A DNA stretch of 64,000 bases from Rhodoplanes sp963840055. Lineage in GTDB: Bacteria; Pseudomonadota; Alphaproteobacteria; Rhizobiales; Xanthobacteraceae. Both the position numbers and the translations under genes were made by a program. Where the stretch lies: contig CAWIXM010000025.1 of the NCBI GenBank assembly GCA_963840055.1, positions 62,001 through 126,000 on the forward strand, in the 5' to 3' direction. The notes beneath the pieces were generated by a model. It worked only from the letters and a program-made list of their open reading frames with translations, searched no databases and was not told the DNA's origin. The stretch's first letter is position 1. The number at the start of each line of letters is the position of its first letter. Below, in pieces: positions 23,539-36,171 of this stretch.

Positions 23539-25732
23539 GCGCGCCAAGATCACGGCAGTGCATCTCTCGCGTCAGGCGATCGTCTATCTTCGTCAATCGA
23601 GCCCTGCGCAAGTCGAGCACAATCGCGAATCGACGGAGCGCCAGTATGCGCTCGCCGGAAAGGCCCGCGAACTCGGCTGGCCCGAGGATCGCATTCTCGT
23701 CATCGATGAGGATCTCGGCCTTTCCGGCGCGGGCTCCGTCGCGCGTTCCGGATTTTCGCGCCTCACCGCCGAGGTTGCACTCGCCCGCGTTGGTCTTGTG
23801 CTCGGTCTCGAGGTGTCGCGGCTTGCGCGCAATAACGCCGATTGGCACCGCCTCATCGATCTTGCCGGCCTCACCGATACGCTGATCGGAGATGCCGACG
23901 GCATCTATCATCCGGCGTTGTTCAACGACCGTTTGCTGCTCGGGTTGAAGGGGACGATGAGCGAGGCCGAGCTGCATGTGCTGCGTGCTCGCCTCAACGG
24001 CGGCATTCGCAATAAGGCCGCACGAGGCGAGCTGCGGCGTGGCTTGCCCGTGGGCTTCGTGTGGGGTGAGGCCGACGGCGAGGTTCTGCTTCATCCTGAC
24101 GAGACCGTCGTTACTGCGATCCGCGCCATCTTCGCCCGCTTCGCAGAAACCGGCTCGGCGCGCCGCGTGTGGCTGTGGTTCCGCGATCAAGGTCTACAGC
24201 TTCCGCTGCAAATGAGCGCACACGCCGAGATCCATTGGGTCGAGGCGAGCTACCACGCCATCCACCAGGTCTTGAGCAACCCCGTCTATGCGGGTGCCTA
24301 CGTCTATGGCAAGACGCGAACGGAGATCACGCTCGAGCCTTCAGGTTCTCGGCGCAAACGAATCAAGCATCTGCCGCGCGATCAATGGCAGGTGCTGATC
24401 AAAGAGCATCATCGAGGTTACATCGACTGGCAGACCTATGAGGCCAACCAGCAGCGCATCGCACGCAACACGCGACCGGGGCCGCACAAGGCAGGCGGCG
24501 CCGTGAGAGAGGGCAGCGCACTTCTGCAGGGCCTCGCCAGCTGCGGGCATTGCGGCCGCCGTCTGCGCACACATTACAGGGGTCGCAATTCGACGCCCGG
24601 ATATCACTGTTCCGGCGAGCATCTCGTCGAGGGGCGCGGCAGCTATTGCCTCAACATCGGTGGCGTGCAGATTGACGACGCTGTGGCGCGCGCCTTTATT
24701 GCAGCACTCGAGCCGGGGACGATCGCAGCGACGCTGGCCGCTGCCGAGCAGCTGGAGATGGATCGCGAGGCCGCGCTCAAGCACTGGCGGCTCGGCGTCG
24801 AGCGGGCGAGCTATGCGGCAAGCCTCGCCGAACGCCGCTATCACGCCGTCGATCCCGACAATCAACTCGTCGCGCGTGGTCTTGAGCGTGCATGGGAGGA
24901 GAGCCTCAATGCGCTCGAGGCGGCGGAGGCAGAACTTACACGTCGCGAGAATGAGCGCCCGCGCGTGCTCTCGAGCAAGGAGCGCAGCCGTATCGGTACG
25001 CTCGGTCCTGACCTCGCGACGGTCTGGACGGCGCCCACCACCACACCGCGCGACAGGAAGGAGCTGCTTGGCACGCTGATCGAGGAGGTGATCATCAAGG
25101 TCGAACGCGACAAGTCCGCGGCCTATCTCACCCTGCGCTGGAAGGGCGGCGCACTAACCGAGATCGACTTGGCCCTGCCACACAAGCGCCAAGCCACGGT
25201 GCGCACGGATGAGGACACGGTCGCGCTCGTGCGCCGACTGGCCGTGCACTATCCCGACACCGTGATCGCCGGCATCCTCAATAGACAGGGGCGTAGAACT
25301 GCAAAAGGTCACCGTTTCGAGGGCAACCGCGTGGCCCACCTGCGCACCTACTGGAAAATCCCATGCTTCGTCCCGAAGGCGGACGCCGCCGAAGGCGAGC
25401 TCATAACCATCAAGCGCGCCGCGATCGCCCTCGGCGTCGCGCCGTCGACAATACATCGCCTGCTCAACGACGGCATCATCGCGGGCGAGCAGATCACACC
25501 CGGCGCGCCCTGGCGCATCCGCCTCACCGACGAGTTGAAGGCGCGCTTCAACGCCGAGGCCGCCGAAAGCTTCCTGCCAATGCGCGAGGCAATCCGCGTC
25601 CTCGGGGTGTCGCGTCAGACCGTGTTGCAGCGTGTCAAGCGTGGCGAGCTCGAAGCTGTCCATGTCACGCGCGGCCGGCAAAAAGGACTCCGCATCAAGG
25701 TGATAGACCGGCAAGCCGACCTGTTCGCATGA
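23531..25732 (+). CDS. Large serine recombinase (733 aa)
   Basis: Intact. Resolvase domain at residues about 15-170 with catalytic Ser near 23 (IVYLRQSSPAQVEHNRESTE), VLGLEVSRLARN and a recombinase domain to about 320 (SNPVYAGAYVYGKTR). Zinc ribbon at about 340-370 (CGHCGRRLRTHY...YHCSGEH). A coiled coil at about 400-490 mediates synapsis. The C-terminal third adds two helix-turn-helix-like units (LITIKRAAIALGVAPSTIHR and FLPMREAIRVLGVSRQTVLQ). Such enzymes integrate and excise mobile islands at specific att sites. No cargo boundary could be identified. Probably functional. Confidence 0.9.
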   Translation: MNERAKITAVHLSRQAIVYLRQSSPAQVEHNRESTERQYALAGKARELGWPEDRILVIDEDLGLSGAGSVARSGFSRLTAEVALARVGLVLGLEVSRLARNNADWHRLIDLAGLTDTLIGDADGIYHPALFNDRLLLGLKGTMSEAELHVLRARLNGGIRNKAARGELRRGLPVGFVWGEADGEVLLHPDETVVTAIRAIFARFAETGSARRVWLWFRDQGLQLPLQMSAHAEIHWVEASYHAIHQVLSNPVYAGAYVYGKTRTEITLEPSGSRRKRIKHLPRDQWQVLIKEHHRGYIDWQTYEANQQRIARNTRPGPHKAGGAVREGSALLQGLASCGHCGRRLRTHYRGRNSTPGYHCSGEHLVEGRGSYCLNIGGVQIDDAVARAFIAALEPGTIAATLAAAEQLEMDREAALKHWRLGVERASYAASLAERRYHAVDPDNQLVARGLERAWEESLNALEAAEAELTRRENERPRVLSSKERSRIGTLGPDLATVWTAPTTTPRDRKELLGTLIEEVIIKVERDKSAAYLTLRWKGGALTEIDLALPHKRQATVRTDEDTVALVRRLAVHYPDTVIAGILNRQGRRTAKGHRFEGNRVAHLRTYWKIPCFVPKADAAEGELITIKRAAIALGVAPSTIHRLLNDGIIAGEQITPGAPWRIRLTDELKARFNAEAAESFLPMREAIRVLGVSRQTVLQRVKRGELEAVHVTRGRQKGLRIKVIDRQADLFA

Positions 25733-25765
25733 ACTTCATGAACCTGGGGGCAGTATGAAACAGGA

Positions 25766-25966
25766 TCCAAAAAGGAGGCCACATCTGCGTCGAAAATGAA
25801 GTTCACGCGTCTGGTCGTGATCCCAACTACTAACGCATCCAGCGCATCATGCTGTCCGCGCTTTGGTCGGAACCCGTAGCTGAACCCGAGGAACTCTTCC
25901 TCGTAGATGCAGTTCAGCACAGCGACAGTTGCTCTCTGGACGATCTTGTCTTCGAGCGCCAATCAG
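25766..25966 (-). pseudogene. Fragment of a group II intron reverse transcriptase
   Basis: Reads ALEDKIVQRATVAVLNCIYE, EEFLGFSYGFRPKRGQHDAL and NFIFDADVASFLD, covering RT blocks 1-3 with the block containing D-A-D. The catalytic YADD block, maturase domain and intron RNA ends are missing. It is fused at about 25967 to an RHS-repeat fragment. Confidence 0.8.
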
Positions 25967-26430
25967 CGCGCGCCCGAGCAGATTGCGTTTGCGCGCATCA
26001 TCGCTGTCGCGGAGCAATTCGCCATAGACATACTCCTCGACGCGGTGATCGAGCAGAGCCGGCCCATCGCCGCCGTTGACCTGCACGGACGTCGGGCGGT
26101 CCGCGGCATCGTAGCTGCGCCGGATAGAAGCCGCGCGCATCCCAAGACATGACGTCGCGGTCGAAGGCGTCGGCGAGCGCAAACGATTGCCCCGCATCGA
26201 CGTTGTCCTGTTGAACGACGCGGCCTTCCATGTCGCGGCGATAACGAAACGCGCTCAGTCCGCGCGGGTCGATGATTTCCTGCGTTTGGCCCCTGATATC
26301 GACGCGCACCTCGATGCGCCGGTCCGACGCGCCAGTGCCCCCTTGCGTGTTGCTGCCAACGGGATGGCCAAACGGGTCGAGAAAAATCTGTCCCTCCCGA
26401 ATGTATGGCCCGCCCCCGGTCTGCAAGTGG
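25967..26430 (-). pseudogene. RHS/YD-repeat protein fragment (reverse strand)
   Basis: Reads QIFLDPFGHPVGSNTQG, IDPRGLSAFRYRRDMEGRVV, DAFDRDVMSWDARG and, after a frameshift, SYDAADRPTSVQVNGGDGPA then LLDHRVEEYVYGELLRDSDD and ARKRNLLGRAL. The YD-like repeats (Tyr-Asp with regularly spaced Gly/Arg) identify an RHS or insecticidal-toxin-type shell protein. Both ends are missing. Confidence 0.6.
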
Positions 26431-26534
26431 ATTTGTTCGAGTTGGTCTTCAACGTAATGATGGGATGGACAGCCCCGCATTCCACGGTCGCAATCAATCG
26501 AGTGATGATTTGCGACCACAACTTGGAGGCGGAG

Positions 26535-26612
26535 ATGACGATGAAAGTCATTGGGCTGGATATCGCAAAGCATGTCTTTCAGGTGCACGGCGTGCCGTTT
26601 GAGCGAGCGGGC
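26535..26612 (+). pseudogene. N-terminal scrap of an IS110-family transposase
   Basis: Reads MKVIGLDIAKHVFQVHGVPF, the universal start of IS110 (DEDD) transposases, with the first catalytic Asp in GLDIAK. Similarity ends after about 25 codons. Confidence 0.65.
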
Positions 26613-26789
26613 GGAGGCAGGGCGAAAGCTCCACCTCTCCCGACTCTACAGCTGCGAAGCCGACGAACAAGGCGGGCTCGCCCGCTGCGGAGCTGGTGGA
26701 GCCAAGGGCGGGGACCAAGAGGAACGTGGGCGAGCAAAGCACGCACCGGACACTGGGCCGGGATCGCGTGACACAGGCGCTCGACCGCG

Positions 26790-27050
26790 TACGGCAAGCC
26801 GCAAGGCTCAGGAGGAAGGTTACGCGCGACGGCGCATCGGAGTGCCGGATCGACCGCTACGATCCCGGTGGCCACCCGCTCGGCTCGGCGCGACAATTGC
26901 GCGCGCAGACCGACGCGGAGCCGGACTGGCGCGCCGCCGTGCCGCTCCAGCCCGAGGTGATCTCGGCCGGCGCGTCGTTTGATGCAATCGGGCGCATCTG
27001 CGCCGACACGCTGCCCGACGGCAGCACGCGGACTTCTTTGAGTCAACACG
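26790..27050 (+). pseudogene. RHS/YD-repeat protein fragment (forward strand)
   Basis: Reads RRKVTRDGASECRIDRYDPG, LRAQTDAEPDWRAAVPLQPE and ASFDAIGRICADTLPDGST. These are YD-type repeats with internal phrases like those of Rhizobiales RHS or SpvB/TcdB-like proteins. It lies opposite to the fragment at 25967-26430, so the parent gene has been cut and inverted, or two genes met here. Confidence 0.5.
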
Positions 27051-27054
27051 GGAA

Positions 27055-27238
27055 GCCCGCCAGCCCGCCGTTTATGTCGAAGAGCGGATTTGGCATCACG
27101 CCGGAAGTAGGTGTAGGCAACGGTCTGCCCGGTGGCGTCCTTGACGACTTGACGGTGATGCCAATCCCGCGGCCGTACCACAGCGCTATTCGTCGCATTG
27201 ATCTGTAATTTGAGTTGGCCTTCGATGAAGCTGGTCAA
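27055..27238 (-). pseudogene. Fragment of a small Rhizobiales hypothetical protein
   Basis: Reads DWHHRQVVKDATGQTVAYTY then FRRDAKSALRHKR. This resembles the widespread short rhizobial proteins with V.DA.GQ.LAYVYF followed by a helix of DEARRIA.NIA type. The second half is replaced. Weak. Confidence 0.35.
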
Positions 27239-27309
27239 AACTCCGCATGACTCGGCGGCCAGCCCTTCCTTTTGCCGTGTCTAATTCGGGAGAACCCTGG
27301 AGAGCTTAG

Positions 27310-30930
<3,621 letters not shown>

Positions 30931-30934
<4 letters not shown>

Positions 30935-31926
30935 GTGATCTGACAACGAGATATACGGGCCTGAGCCTGAAGTCGCCGCTGGTCGCGTCGGCATCTCCTC
31001 TCTGCGAGTCGGCGGAGAACATCGTCAAACTCGAGGATCAGGGAATTGCAGCCGTCGTGTTGCCCTCCCTGTTTGAAGAACAGCTCGTGATGGAAAGCCT
31101 ACGCGTCGACGCCGACCTCGAACGCGGGTCGGACAGCTTTCCCGAGTCGCTCAACTTCTTTCCCGACCTGCATACCTACAATCTCGGACCGGACGGCTAT
31201 CTCGAGCTGATCCAGTCCGCCAAGGCGCGGGTGTCGATCCCGGTGATTGCCAGCCTCAATGGCGTCACCGCGGGCGGATGGATCGAATACGCCAAGCTTA
31301 TGGAGGACGCGGGCGCGGACGCGATCGAACTGAACATCTACTCGATCGCGACCGATCCCATGCAAAGCGGCGATGCGGTCGAGAAAGGTTATCTCGAATT
31401 GGTCTCGCGGATCAGCCAGAGCGTGCGCGTTCCGGTGGCGGTCAAGCTGTCGCCGTTCTTCAGCGCGCCCGCCAATTTCGGCAAACGCCTGTGCGAGGCG
31501 GGCGCCGACGGCCTCGTGCTGTTCAACCGGTTCTACCAGCCCGATTTCGACATCGAAGATCGCGAGGTTGTGCCGTCGCTGGTGCTCAGCCGTCCGGAGG
31601 AACTGCTGCTCCGTTTGCATTGGATCGCCATCCTGTACGGCCATGTCGATGCGGATCTGGGTGTTACCGGCGGCGTGCACAGCGCGCAAGACGTGGTGAA
31701 ATGCATCATGGCCGGCGCTCGGGTCGCATGCATGACCTCGGCGCTCCTGCGCAACGGGGCGCAACATGCGGCGCGCGTGCTCACTGCACTCAACAACTGG
31801 CTCGACGACCACGAATACGCGTCCGTCGCGGAAATGTGCGGCAGCATGAGCTACAACGCCGTTCCCGATCCGACCGCCTATGAGCGCGGCAACTACATGA
31901 AGGTGCTCGGCTCGTATACTCTGTAG
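30931..31926 (+). CDS. Dihydroorotate-dehydrogenase-like flavoprotein, 331 aa
   Basis: The start ATG overlaps the nifJ stop by four bases (ATGA), so the two genes form one translationally coupled operon. The protein is a DHODH-type TIM barrel: SLKSPLVASASPLCESAENI near the FMN loop, GADAIELNIYS (Asn ligand), VPVAVKLSPFFS (FMN-binding Lys) and GVTGGVHSAQDVVKCIMAGA (phosphate loop). Family members of this class couple NAD(P)H, ferredoxin or a quinone to pyrimidine oxidation. Next to nifJ it may feed or drain electrons from the same carrier rather than make UMP. Intact. Confidence 0.8.
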
Positions 31927-32466
31927 GCTGCAAGCCTAACAAACCAAAAGACAAGCTGGCGCTGGGAAGCTGGCGGGGCGGCAGCGACTTCGATTTCCTC
32001 GACCACTCGCGCATGGACGCTCCCGGGCGCGACGACAAGCCACCGGCATGCGGCGAGTGTCGCCGGCCGCACGCGAGGATCATCTCAGACGGGCGACTGC
32101 GATCTTGGTCCAGAAAACCATCGGGATATTCCCGAGTATTTGACCCCGGCGGTTACGAGGCTTCATCGGCGCACCGACTGAGCGGCACCCGACCGGCGAC
32201 CACAACGTGGTGGATCGAGGTCGATATCAAACGCGATTGAAACCCCTCATCCAAGACTGTCACCGATGGCGGGCTAAATTGGCGGAGCAGCGCCCCCCCT
32301 GTGAGCATGGGAACTTGATGGCCGCGGGGTCGTTTGCCACATTCTTATGGCGGCTCCTGGCCACGCCCTCCGATCGAGGTGTCATGCCGCGAAAGGCCGC
32401 CGACAGCGCAGCGTTGCTCGCCCGAACTCGACGAGAGGGCCTTCATTTCCGGCAAGGGAGAGTGAC
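31927..32466. other. 540-bp region without a supportable gene
   Basis: A forward frame runs open from the preceding stop to about 32240 (it contains GSWRGGSDFDFLDHSRMDAP), but it has no start with a ribosome site and no recognisable family. It may be a decayed gene. The last 100 bases lead to the promoter region of the next gene. Confidence 0.35.
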
Positions 32467-32964
32467 ATGGGTCTTGATATTCGAGCATACCGTCGGCTTC
32501 AGCTTGCCCCGGCTGGCCAACTTAGCGACGACTCGTCGCTTTATCTCCGGGAGGCCCTTGCCTATACCAATAAGGCTTTCCCCGGTCGCGCGGATGGTCT
32601 TCACCCCGAGATGGCCTATTCCGGCTGTGAAGATAGCTTCGCATTCCAAGCCGGCTCATACATGTACTACAGTAAGTGGCGCAATCAGCTTGCCGAGATG
32701 GCGGGTCTTGGCAGCGCCGAGGCGGTCCGGACGAACCCAGAAAAGAAAGGGCTGCCTTTTGTCGAGCTAATAGACTTCTCCGATTGCGAGGGCGTGATTG
32801 GGCCCAAGGTAGCAGCCAAGCTCGCGAAGGATTTCGCGGACTACGAGTTTAGCGCGTCCGCCTTCGCGGTGGAATCCGAGGATGATTGCTTCCTTGCCCT
32901 CTACCGCGAGTGGCGGCGGGCATTCGAGTGGGCCGCCGACGGCGGCATGGTTTATTTTGGTTAG
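32467..32964 (+). CDS. Phage-related hypothetical protein, 165 aa
   Basis: The ATG at 32467 is preceded by GGGAGAG. The protein opens MGLDIRAYRRLQLAP and contains DGLHPEMAYSGCEDSFAFQA, GSYMYYSKWRNQLAEMAGLG and LIDFSDCEGVIGPKVAAKLA, ending EWAADGGMVYFG. The sequence resembles small proteins of unknown function found in prophages and ICEs. It is acidic, soluble and probably a single domain. No partner gene. It appears intact. Confidence 0.6.
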   Translation: MGLDIRAYRRLQLAPAGQLSDDSSLYLREALAYTNKAFPGRADGLHPEMAYSGCEDSFAFQAGSYMYYSKWRNQLAEMAGLGSAEAVRTNPEKKGLPFVELIDFSDCEGVIGPKVAAKLAKDFADYEFSASAFAVESEDDCFLALYREWRRAFEWAADGGMVYFG

Positions 32965-33026
32965 GAGCCTATCTGGCTAGTCACTGGTCAAGTCAAGTGG
33001 TGGCGAGCCTGATTCCTTGCTGCGGC

Positions 33027-33165
33027 ATGAGCAAGGATTTTCGCCCCTGGAAGATCGATGAGGCGCCGCTTCTGCCGCCGCCGCGGAGCTTTTAATGGTC
33101 GTGATCCTCCGCTTGCTTGCAGCGGTTTATGCTAGTCTGTTCAAGGACACATGCTGGCTCTGTCC
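33027..33165 (+). pseudogene. N-terminal scraps of two IS transposases
   Basis: First MSKDFRPWKIDEAPLLPP (33028-33081), the start of an IS1182-like or IS5-like transposase. Then from 33094 MVVILRLLAAVYASLFKD, the start of the IS family present at 22341. Each breaks off within 25 codons. Confidence 0.55.
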
Positions 33166-33525
33166 CTCAGGCAGTGTCCCGGCGCGCCCGCATGTGAGGC
33201 AGCACACCGCGCGCGACAGCCAGCAGGCCGACGCGGCCTGGTGGCGAGTTATGCCCGTTGACACATGCGCGCTGATTGAGGATGCTGGGGGTCGACGGCA
33301 CGTGGACGTTTTTATCTACCACAACGAACGTGCAGCTGGGCGGAGTTCTCGTGCGGGCATCGGGTCGGTCAGCGGTCAACAATTGAAAATATAAATTTTA
33401 GAGGTTGGAGTTTTCCGTCGGGATCATTGCACTGCGACACGCGTCGCAATTCTTGAAGCGCACGAAACTTGAAGTTCACAAAACTTGCAGACCGACCGTT
33501 GGAAAGACACGGGACAGCTTAAACA
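33166..33525. other. 360-bp region, no gene seen
   Basis: Nothing recognisable on either strand. It contains the presumed clpP promoter region; AT content rises near 33380-33410. Confidence 0.4.
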
Positions 33526-34155
33526 ATGAGGCATCCCGCCGACACCTACATGAACTATCTCGTTCCCACCGTGGTCGAACAGACTAACAGAGGCGAACGG
33601 ACTTATGACATTTATTCGCGTCTGCTCAAGGAACGGATCATATTCATTACCGGCGTTATCGAAGACGAAATGTCGGCGCTGGTCGTCGCGCAGCTTCTCT
33701 TCCTTGAGGCCGATAATCCGAAGAAGGAAATAGCGATATATATCAACTCGCCGGGCGGTGCCATCACCGCGGGCCTCGCAATTTACGACACAATGCAATT
33801 CATCCGCCCGACTATAGCCACGCTCTGCGTCGGCCAGGCCGCTTCGATGGGTTCGCTGCTATTGGCGGCGGGCCGCAAAGACCTACGCTTTGCGCTGCCG
33901 AATGCGCGCATCATGGTGCATCAGCCATCCGGCGGCTTCCAAGGTCAAGCCACTGACATTATGATTCATGCGCAGGAGGTACTGAACCTGCGCAAACGCC
34001 TCAACGAAATTTACGTGAAGCACAGCGGCCAGCCGATCGAGAAGATCGAAGAGGCGATGGAGCGCGACACGTTCCTCACCGCCGAGGCTGCGAAGGAGTT
34101 TGGGCTAGTCGACATCGTAATCGAGCAGCGGCCGGAGGAAGTCGACAAAATCTAA
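33526..34155 (+). CDS. clpP: ATP-dependent Clp protease proteolytic subunit (accessory copy)
   Basis: Complete 209-aa ClpP. The start MRHPADTYMN aligns with the usual rhizobial N-terminus although the ribosome site is weak. Catalytic triad S107 (GQAASMGS), H132 (RIMVHQPSGGFQG) and D181 (RDTFLTAEAA). The head-domain sequence EVLNLRKRLNEIYVKHSGQP is typical. ClpP forms a double heptameric ring that degrades proteins unfolded by ClpA or ClpX. No clpX or lon follows, as would be expected at the housekeeping locus, so this is probably an extra copy, possibly stress-induced like the hsp20 genes nearby. Confidence 0.9.
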   Translation: MRHPADTYMNYLVPTVVEQTNRGERTYDIYSRLLKERIIFITGVIEDEMSALVVAQLLFLEADNPKKEIAIYINSPGGAITAGLAIYDTMQFIRPTIATLCVGQAASMGSLLLAAGRKDLRFALPNARIMVHQPSGGFQGQATDIMIHAQEVLNLRKRLNEIYVKHSGQPIEKIEEAMERDTFLTAEAAKEFGLVDIVIEQRPEEVDKI

Positions 34156-34607
34156 GGCTGTCCAATATTCCGCCTTTGGCAAACTCGGTACTACTGAGTG
34201 GCATCGCGAAACTACAAGCTCCAACGGCGTGTCGTCTGCCTACCGAGAGAGCATTTACGCGATCGATTTGCGACCCGGTTCGGTAGGGCCCCCCATTGCT
34301 GAACGATCAGAATGCGCAAATCGACTACGGACCATAGCGTTGTTGCAGAGTGTGGCGAGAGAGACAGACCGGCGTGCGGTCGCGTGAAAGGGTGTCCGCT
34401 CGCAACGTGGCGTTAGATGCTAATGCAAACATTGAGATGAGCATGTTTTTGCCCAAACTGTGTACCTTTTCATGCAGCGACAGTTTGGCGGTGACAGGAA
34501 TTTGCTGAAACCCGTATCGCTCGGCGCGATGAATCCAGAATCCGTCCAACCCTGCTTCCTGAATGACGATGTGGCCGAAGGTCATCACCCCGACATTGCA
34601 TGTGCCG
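34156..34607. other. 450-bp region, no supportable gene
   Basis: A reverse frame from 34645 to 34325 (MTFGHIVIQEAGLDGFWIHR) is open but Cys/Thr-rich at its start because it runs through the GTGCA cluster. It has no homologue that I recognise, so I do not call it. Confidence 0.35.
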
Positions 34608-34799
34608 GTGCAGTTTCCGGTGCATGTGCATGGGCCCTTGAGCACGGGGCAGCCCGACTAATTAACCCAATGATGGATTGGACTTGGCTCAAATCGTCCC
34701 GGTGCAGAGTGCTGGTGCATCGTCGTGCCCGTGCATTGTGCATGGTGCCGATGCACCGCCGCCCGCAGCCGGACCTCTCGCACAGTGCAAATGTGTGCA
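34608..34799. promoter_or_regulatory. Cluster of ten GTGCA motifs (possible integrase arm sites)
   Basis: GTGCA occurs at 34608, 34620, 34626, 34702, 34715, 34731, 34738, 34785 and 34795, and once inverted (TGCAC at 34752). Ten copies in 192 bp is far above the chance expectation of less than one. The block lies 70-260 bp from a tRNA 3'-end remnant (34870-34883), as the arm-type binding sites of a tyrosine integrase would. That role is inference. Confidence 0.45.
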
Positions 34800-34869
34800 A
34801 AACCGAAGGACGGTTCAATCAAGGTCGCCCTCGCCTGTAATTGAAGCGTGTTCGGTATAGGTGGCTTCG

Positions 34870-34883
34870 AGCCCCCGCAACCA
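34870..34883 (+). other. tRNA-fMet 3'-end remnant (probable att site)
   Basis: AGCCCCCGCAACCA matches the last T-stem base, 3' acceptor strand and ACCA of an initiator tRNA (usual ending GCCCCCGCAACCA). No tRNA body precedes it, and it is followed at once by a strong terminator. Integrative elements that target tRNA 3' ends leave exactly such duplicates. Confidence 0.5.
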
Positions 34884-34926
34884 AATAGCGCCGCCAAGTC
34901 AGCGACTTGGCGGCGTCGCTATTTTC
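34884..34926 (+). terminator. Strong hairpin terminator after the tRNA remnant
   Basis: A perfect 11-bp stem GCCGCCAAGTC (34890-34900) / GACTTGGCGGC (34904-34914), loop AGC, extended by AAATAGC/GCTATTT and ending in TTTT. Confidence 0.8.
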
Positions 34927-35024
34927 GGCTTAGATCTCACCCCAAATTCTGGAAGCACTGTGGAAGCAAGAGGGCGCGTAATCTTGAGCAGATCAGCGAA
35001 TTAGCACGCAGTTGAGTGGTCCGC

Positions 35025-35522
35025 ATGGATGGCTTGAAGCGGCAGGAACTATGGCGCAGTGCTCGTCTCGCTCTGATCTCAATCTCTGCCGTCGCGGCCG
35101 CCTCGGTCATCGGTCAGATCGCGACCTACCCGAACCTCGCACCCTGGTACGCCAATCTCGCCAAGCCATCGTTTAACCCACCGAACTGGATCTTCGGTCC
35201 GGTCTGGACGACATTGTATCTGCTGATGGCGTTCTCGGTCTGGCGGATCCTGCGCCTGCCGGCTGGCTCAATGCGCCGAACGGCTCTGACCTTATTCTTC
35301 GTCCAGCTGGTGTTGAATGCGGCATGGTCCTGGATGTTCTTCGCCGCCAACAGCCCGCTTCTCGGAATGGTCAACATCGTCCCACAATTTGCGCTGATCA
35401 TTGCGACCGTTGTGGCGTTCTATCGGCTGGACCGGTTGGCGGCTTATTGCCTCGTCCCGCTCACGGCCTGGGTCGCGTTCGCCACCGTCCTCAACTTCTC
35501 GATCTGGATACTCAATCGGTGA
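35025..35522 (+). CDS. tspO: TspO/MBR-family membrane protein
   Basis: The ATG at 35025 is preferred; a GTG at 35016 is possible. About 165 aa and five hydrophobic helices. Family motifs: YPNLAPWYANLAKPSFNPPN (loop before helix 2), WIFGPVWTTLYLLMAFSVWR, QLVLNAAWSWMFFAANSPLL and LVPLTAWVAFATVLNFSIWI. TspO binds porphyrins and in alphaproteobacteria tunes tetrapyrrole and photosynthesis gene expression in response to oxygen. The gene starts about 100 bp after a terminator and is followed closely by a hypothetical gene on the same strand. Confidence 0.85.
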   Translation: MDGLKRQELWRSARLALISISAVAAASVIGQIATYPNLAPWYANLAKPSFNPPNWIFGPVWTTLYLLMAFSVWRILRLPAGSMRRTALTLFFVQLVLNAAWSWMFFAANSPLLGMVNIVPQFALIIATVVAFYRLDRLAAYCLVPLTAWVAFATVLNFSIWILNR

Positions 35523-35557
35523 ATCGGCTACGCGATGGCTAAGCGCGGTCACAGAAC

Positions 35558-36073
35558 ATGCGCAGAAAAGCAAAGTGGGTCACGGTCAATGACCAAATGC
35601 AGAAGCGATATCGCTATAAATTGACTGCGCCTGTAGGGCGGAACTTCGACCCTGAATTCAAGCCCGAGCTGACGCCCAGAGAGATGCTCGCGCTCGGGGT
35701 ATTCTGCGGCAAGTACATGACCGACTGCCGCAAGGAGTTTCCCGCGAGCTGGTTCAGGAAGGCGAAGCTATCTCCAAAGGGTCGCGACTGTTCGCTTAAC
35801 CATTTCGGGATCGACGCTAGCCGACCGCTGTCGGAGTGGCGCAAGAAAGGCTGGATCCACCCCGACGATCCGCGTGGTTGGTTCCAATGGTACTGCCGCT
35901 ACTACATGGGCCGGAGAATGCCCGAAGAAGACAGTCGCCAGATCAACCGCTGGAAGGCTTTCCGGCGTCACGTCAGTCAGATCAAGAAGTACTGTGAGCC
36001 CGGCGATCCCTTTTGCCGTCCACGTCAAAGGCAGGCGCTGCTGCACTGGGCGTATGACAGTCGAAAAATATAG
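35558..36073 (+). CDS. Conserved rhizobial hypothetical protein, up to 171 aa
   Basis: Key phrases: MQKRYRYKLTAPVGRNFDPE, LTPREMLALGVFCGKYMTDC, FPASWFRKAKLSPKGRDCSL, HPDDPRGWFQWYCRYYMGRR and a tail FCRPRQRQALLHWAYDSRKI. It is rich in aromatic and basic residues with conserved cysteines, and strongly conserved across alphaproteobacteria and beyond, without assigned function. The ATG at 35597 (MQKRY) is an alternative start that fits relatives well; neither start has a strong ribosome site. It lies 35 bp after tspO, so it may be cotranscribed. Intact. Confidence 0.75.
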   Translation: MRRKAKWVTVNDQMQKRYRYKLTAPVGRNFDPEFKPELTPREMLALGVFCGKYMTDCRKEFPASWFRKAKLSPKGRDCSLNHFGIDASRPLSEWRKKGWIHPDDPRGWFQWYCRYYMGRRMPEEDSRQINRWKAFRRHVSQIKKYCEPGDPFCRPRQRQALLHWAYDSRKI

Positions 36074-36171
36074 TTTCTTATACCATCAAGCCGCCTGATT
36101 GAGCGCCGCCGCGATGCGCCGACACGTACCACCGATCCTTTCCTCGTCCCTTGGACAAGTCGACAGATTTG

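Noticed and set aside
26579..27238. 219-codon reverse frame
   Set aside because: Most of it is antisense to the RHS fragment. Only the first 55 codons resemble a known small protein, and those are listed separately.
27240..27309. Possible sigma-54 promoter before nifJ
   Set aside because: GG and GC pairs are present but not at the required 10-base spacing.
34325..34645. Reverse frame with a Cys/Thr-rich start
   Set aside because: The CTCTG-like repeats come from the GTGCA cluster; no relatives and no ribosome site.
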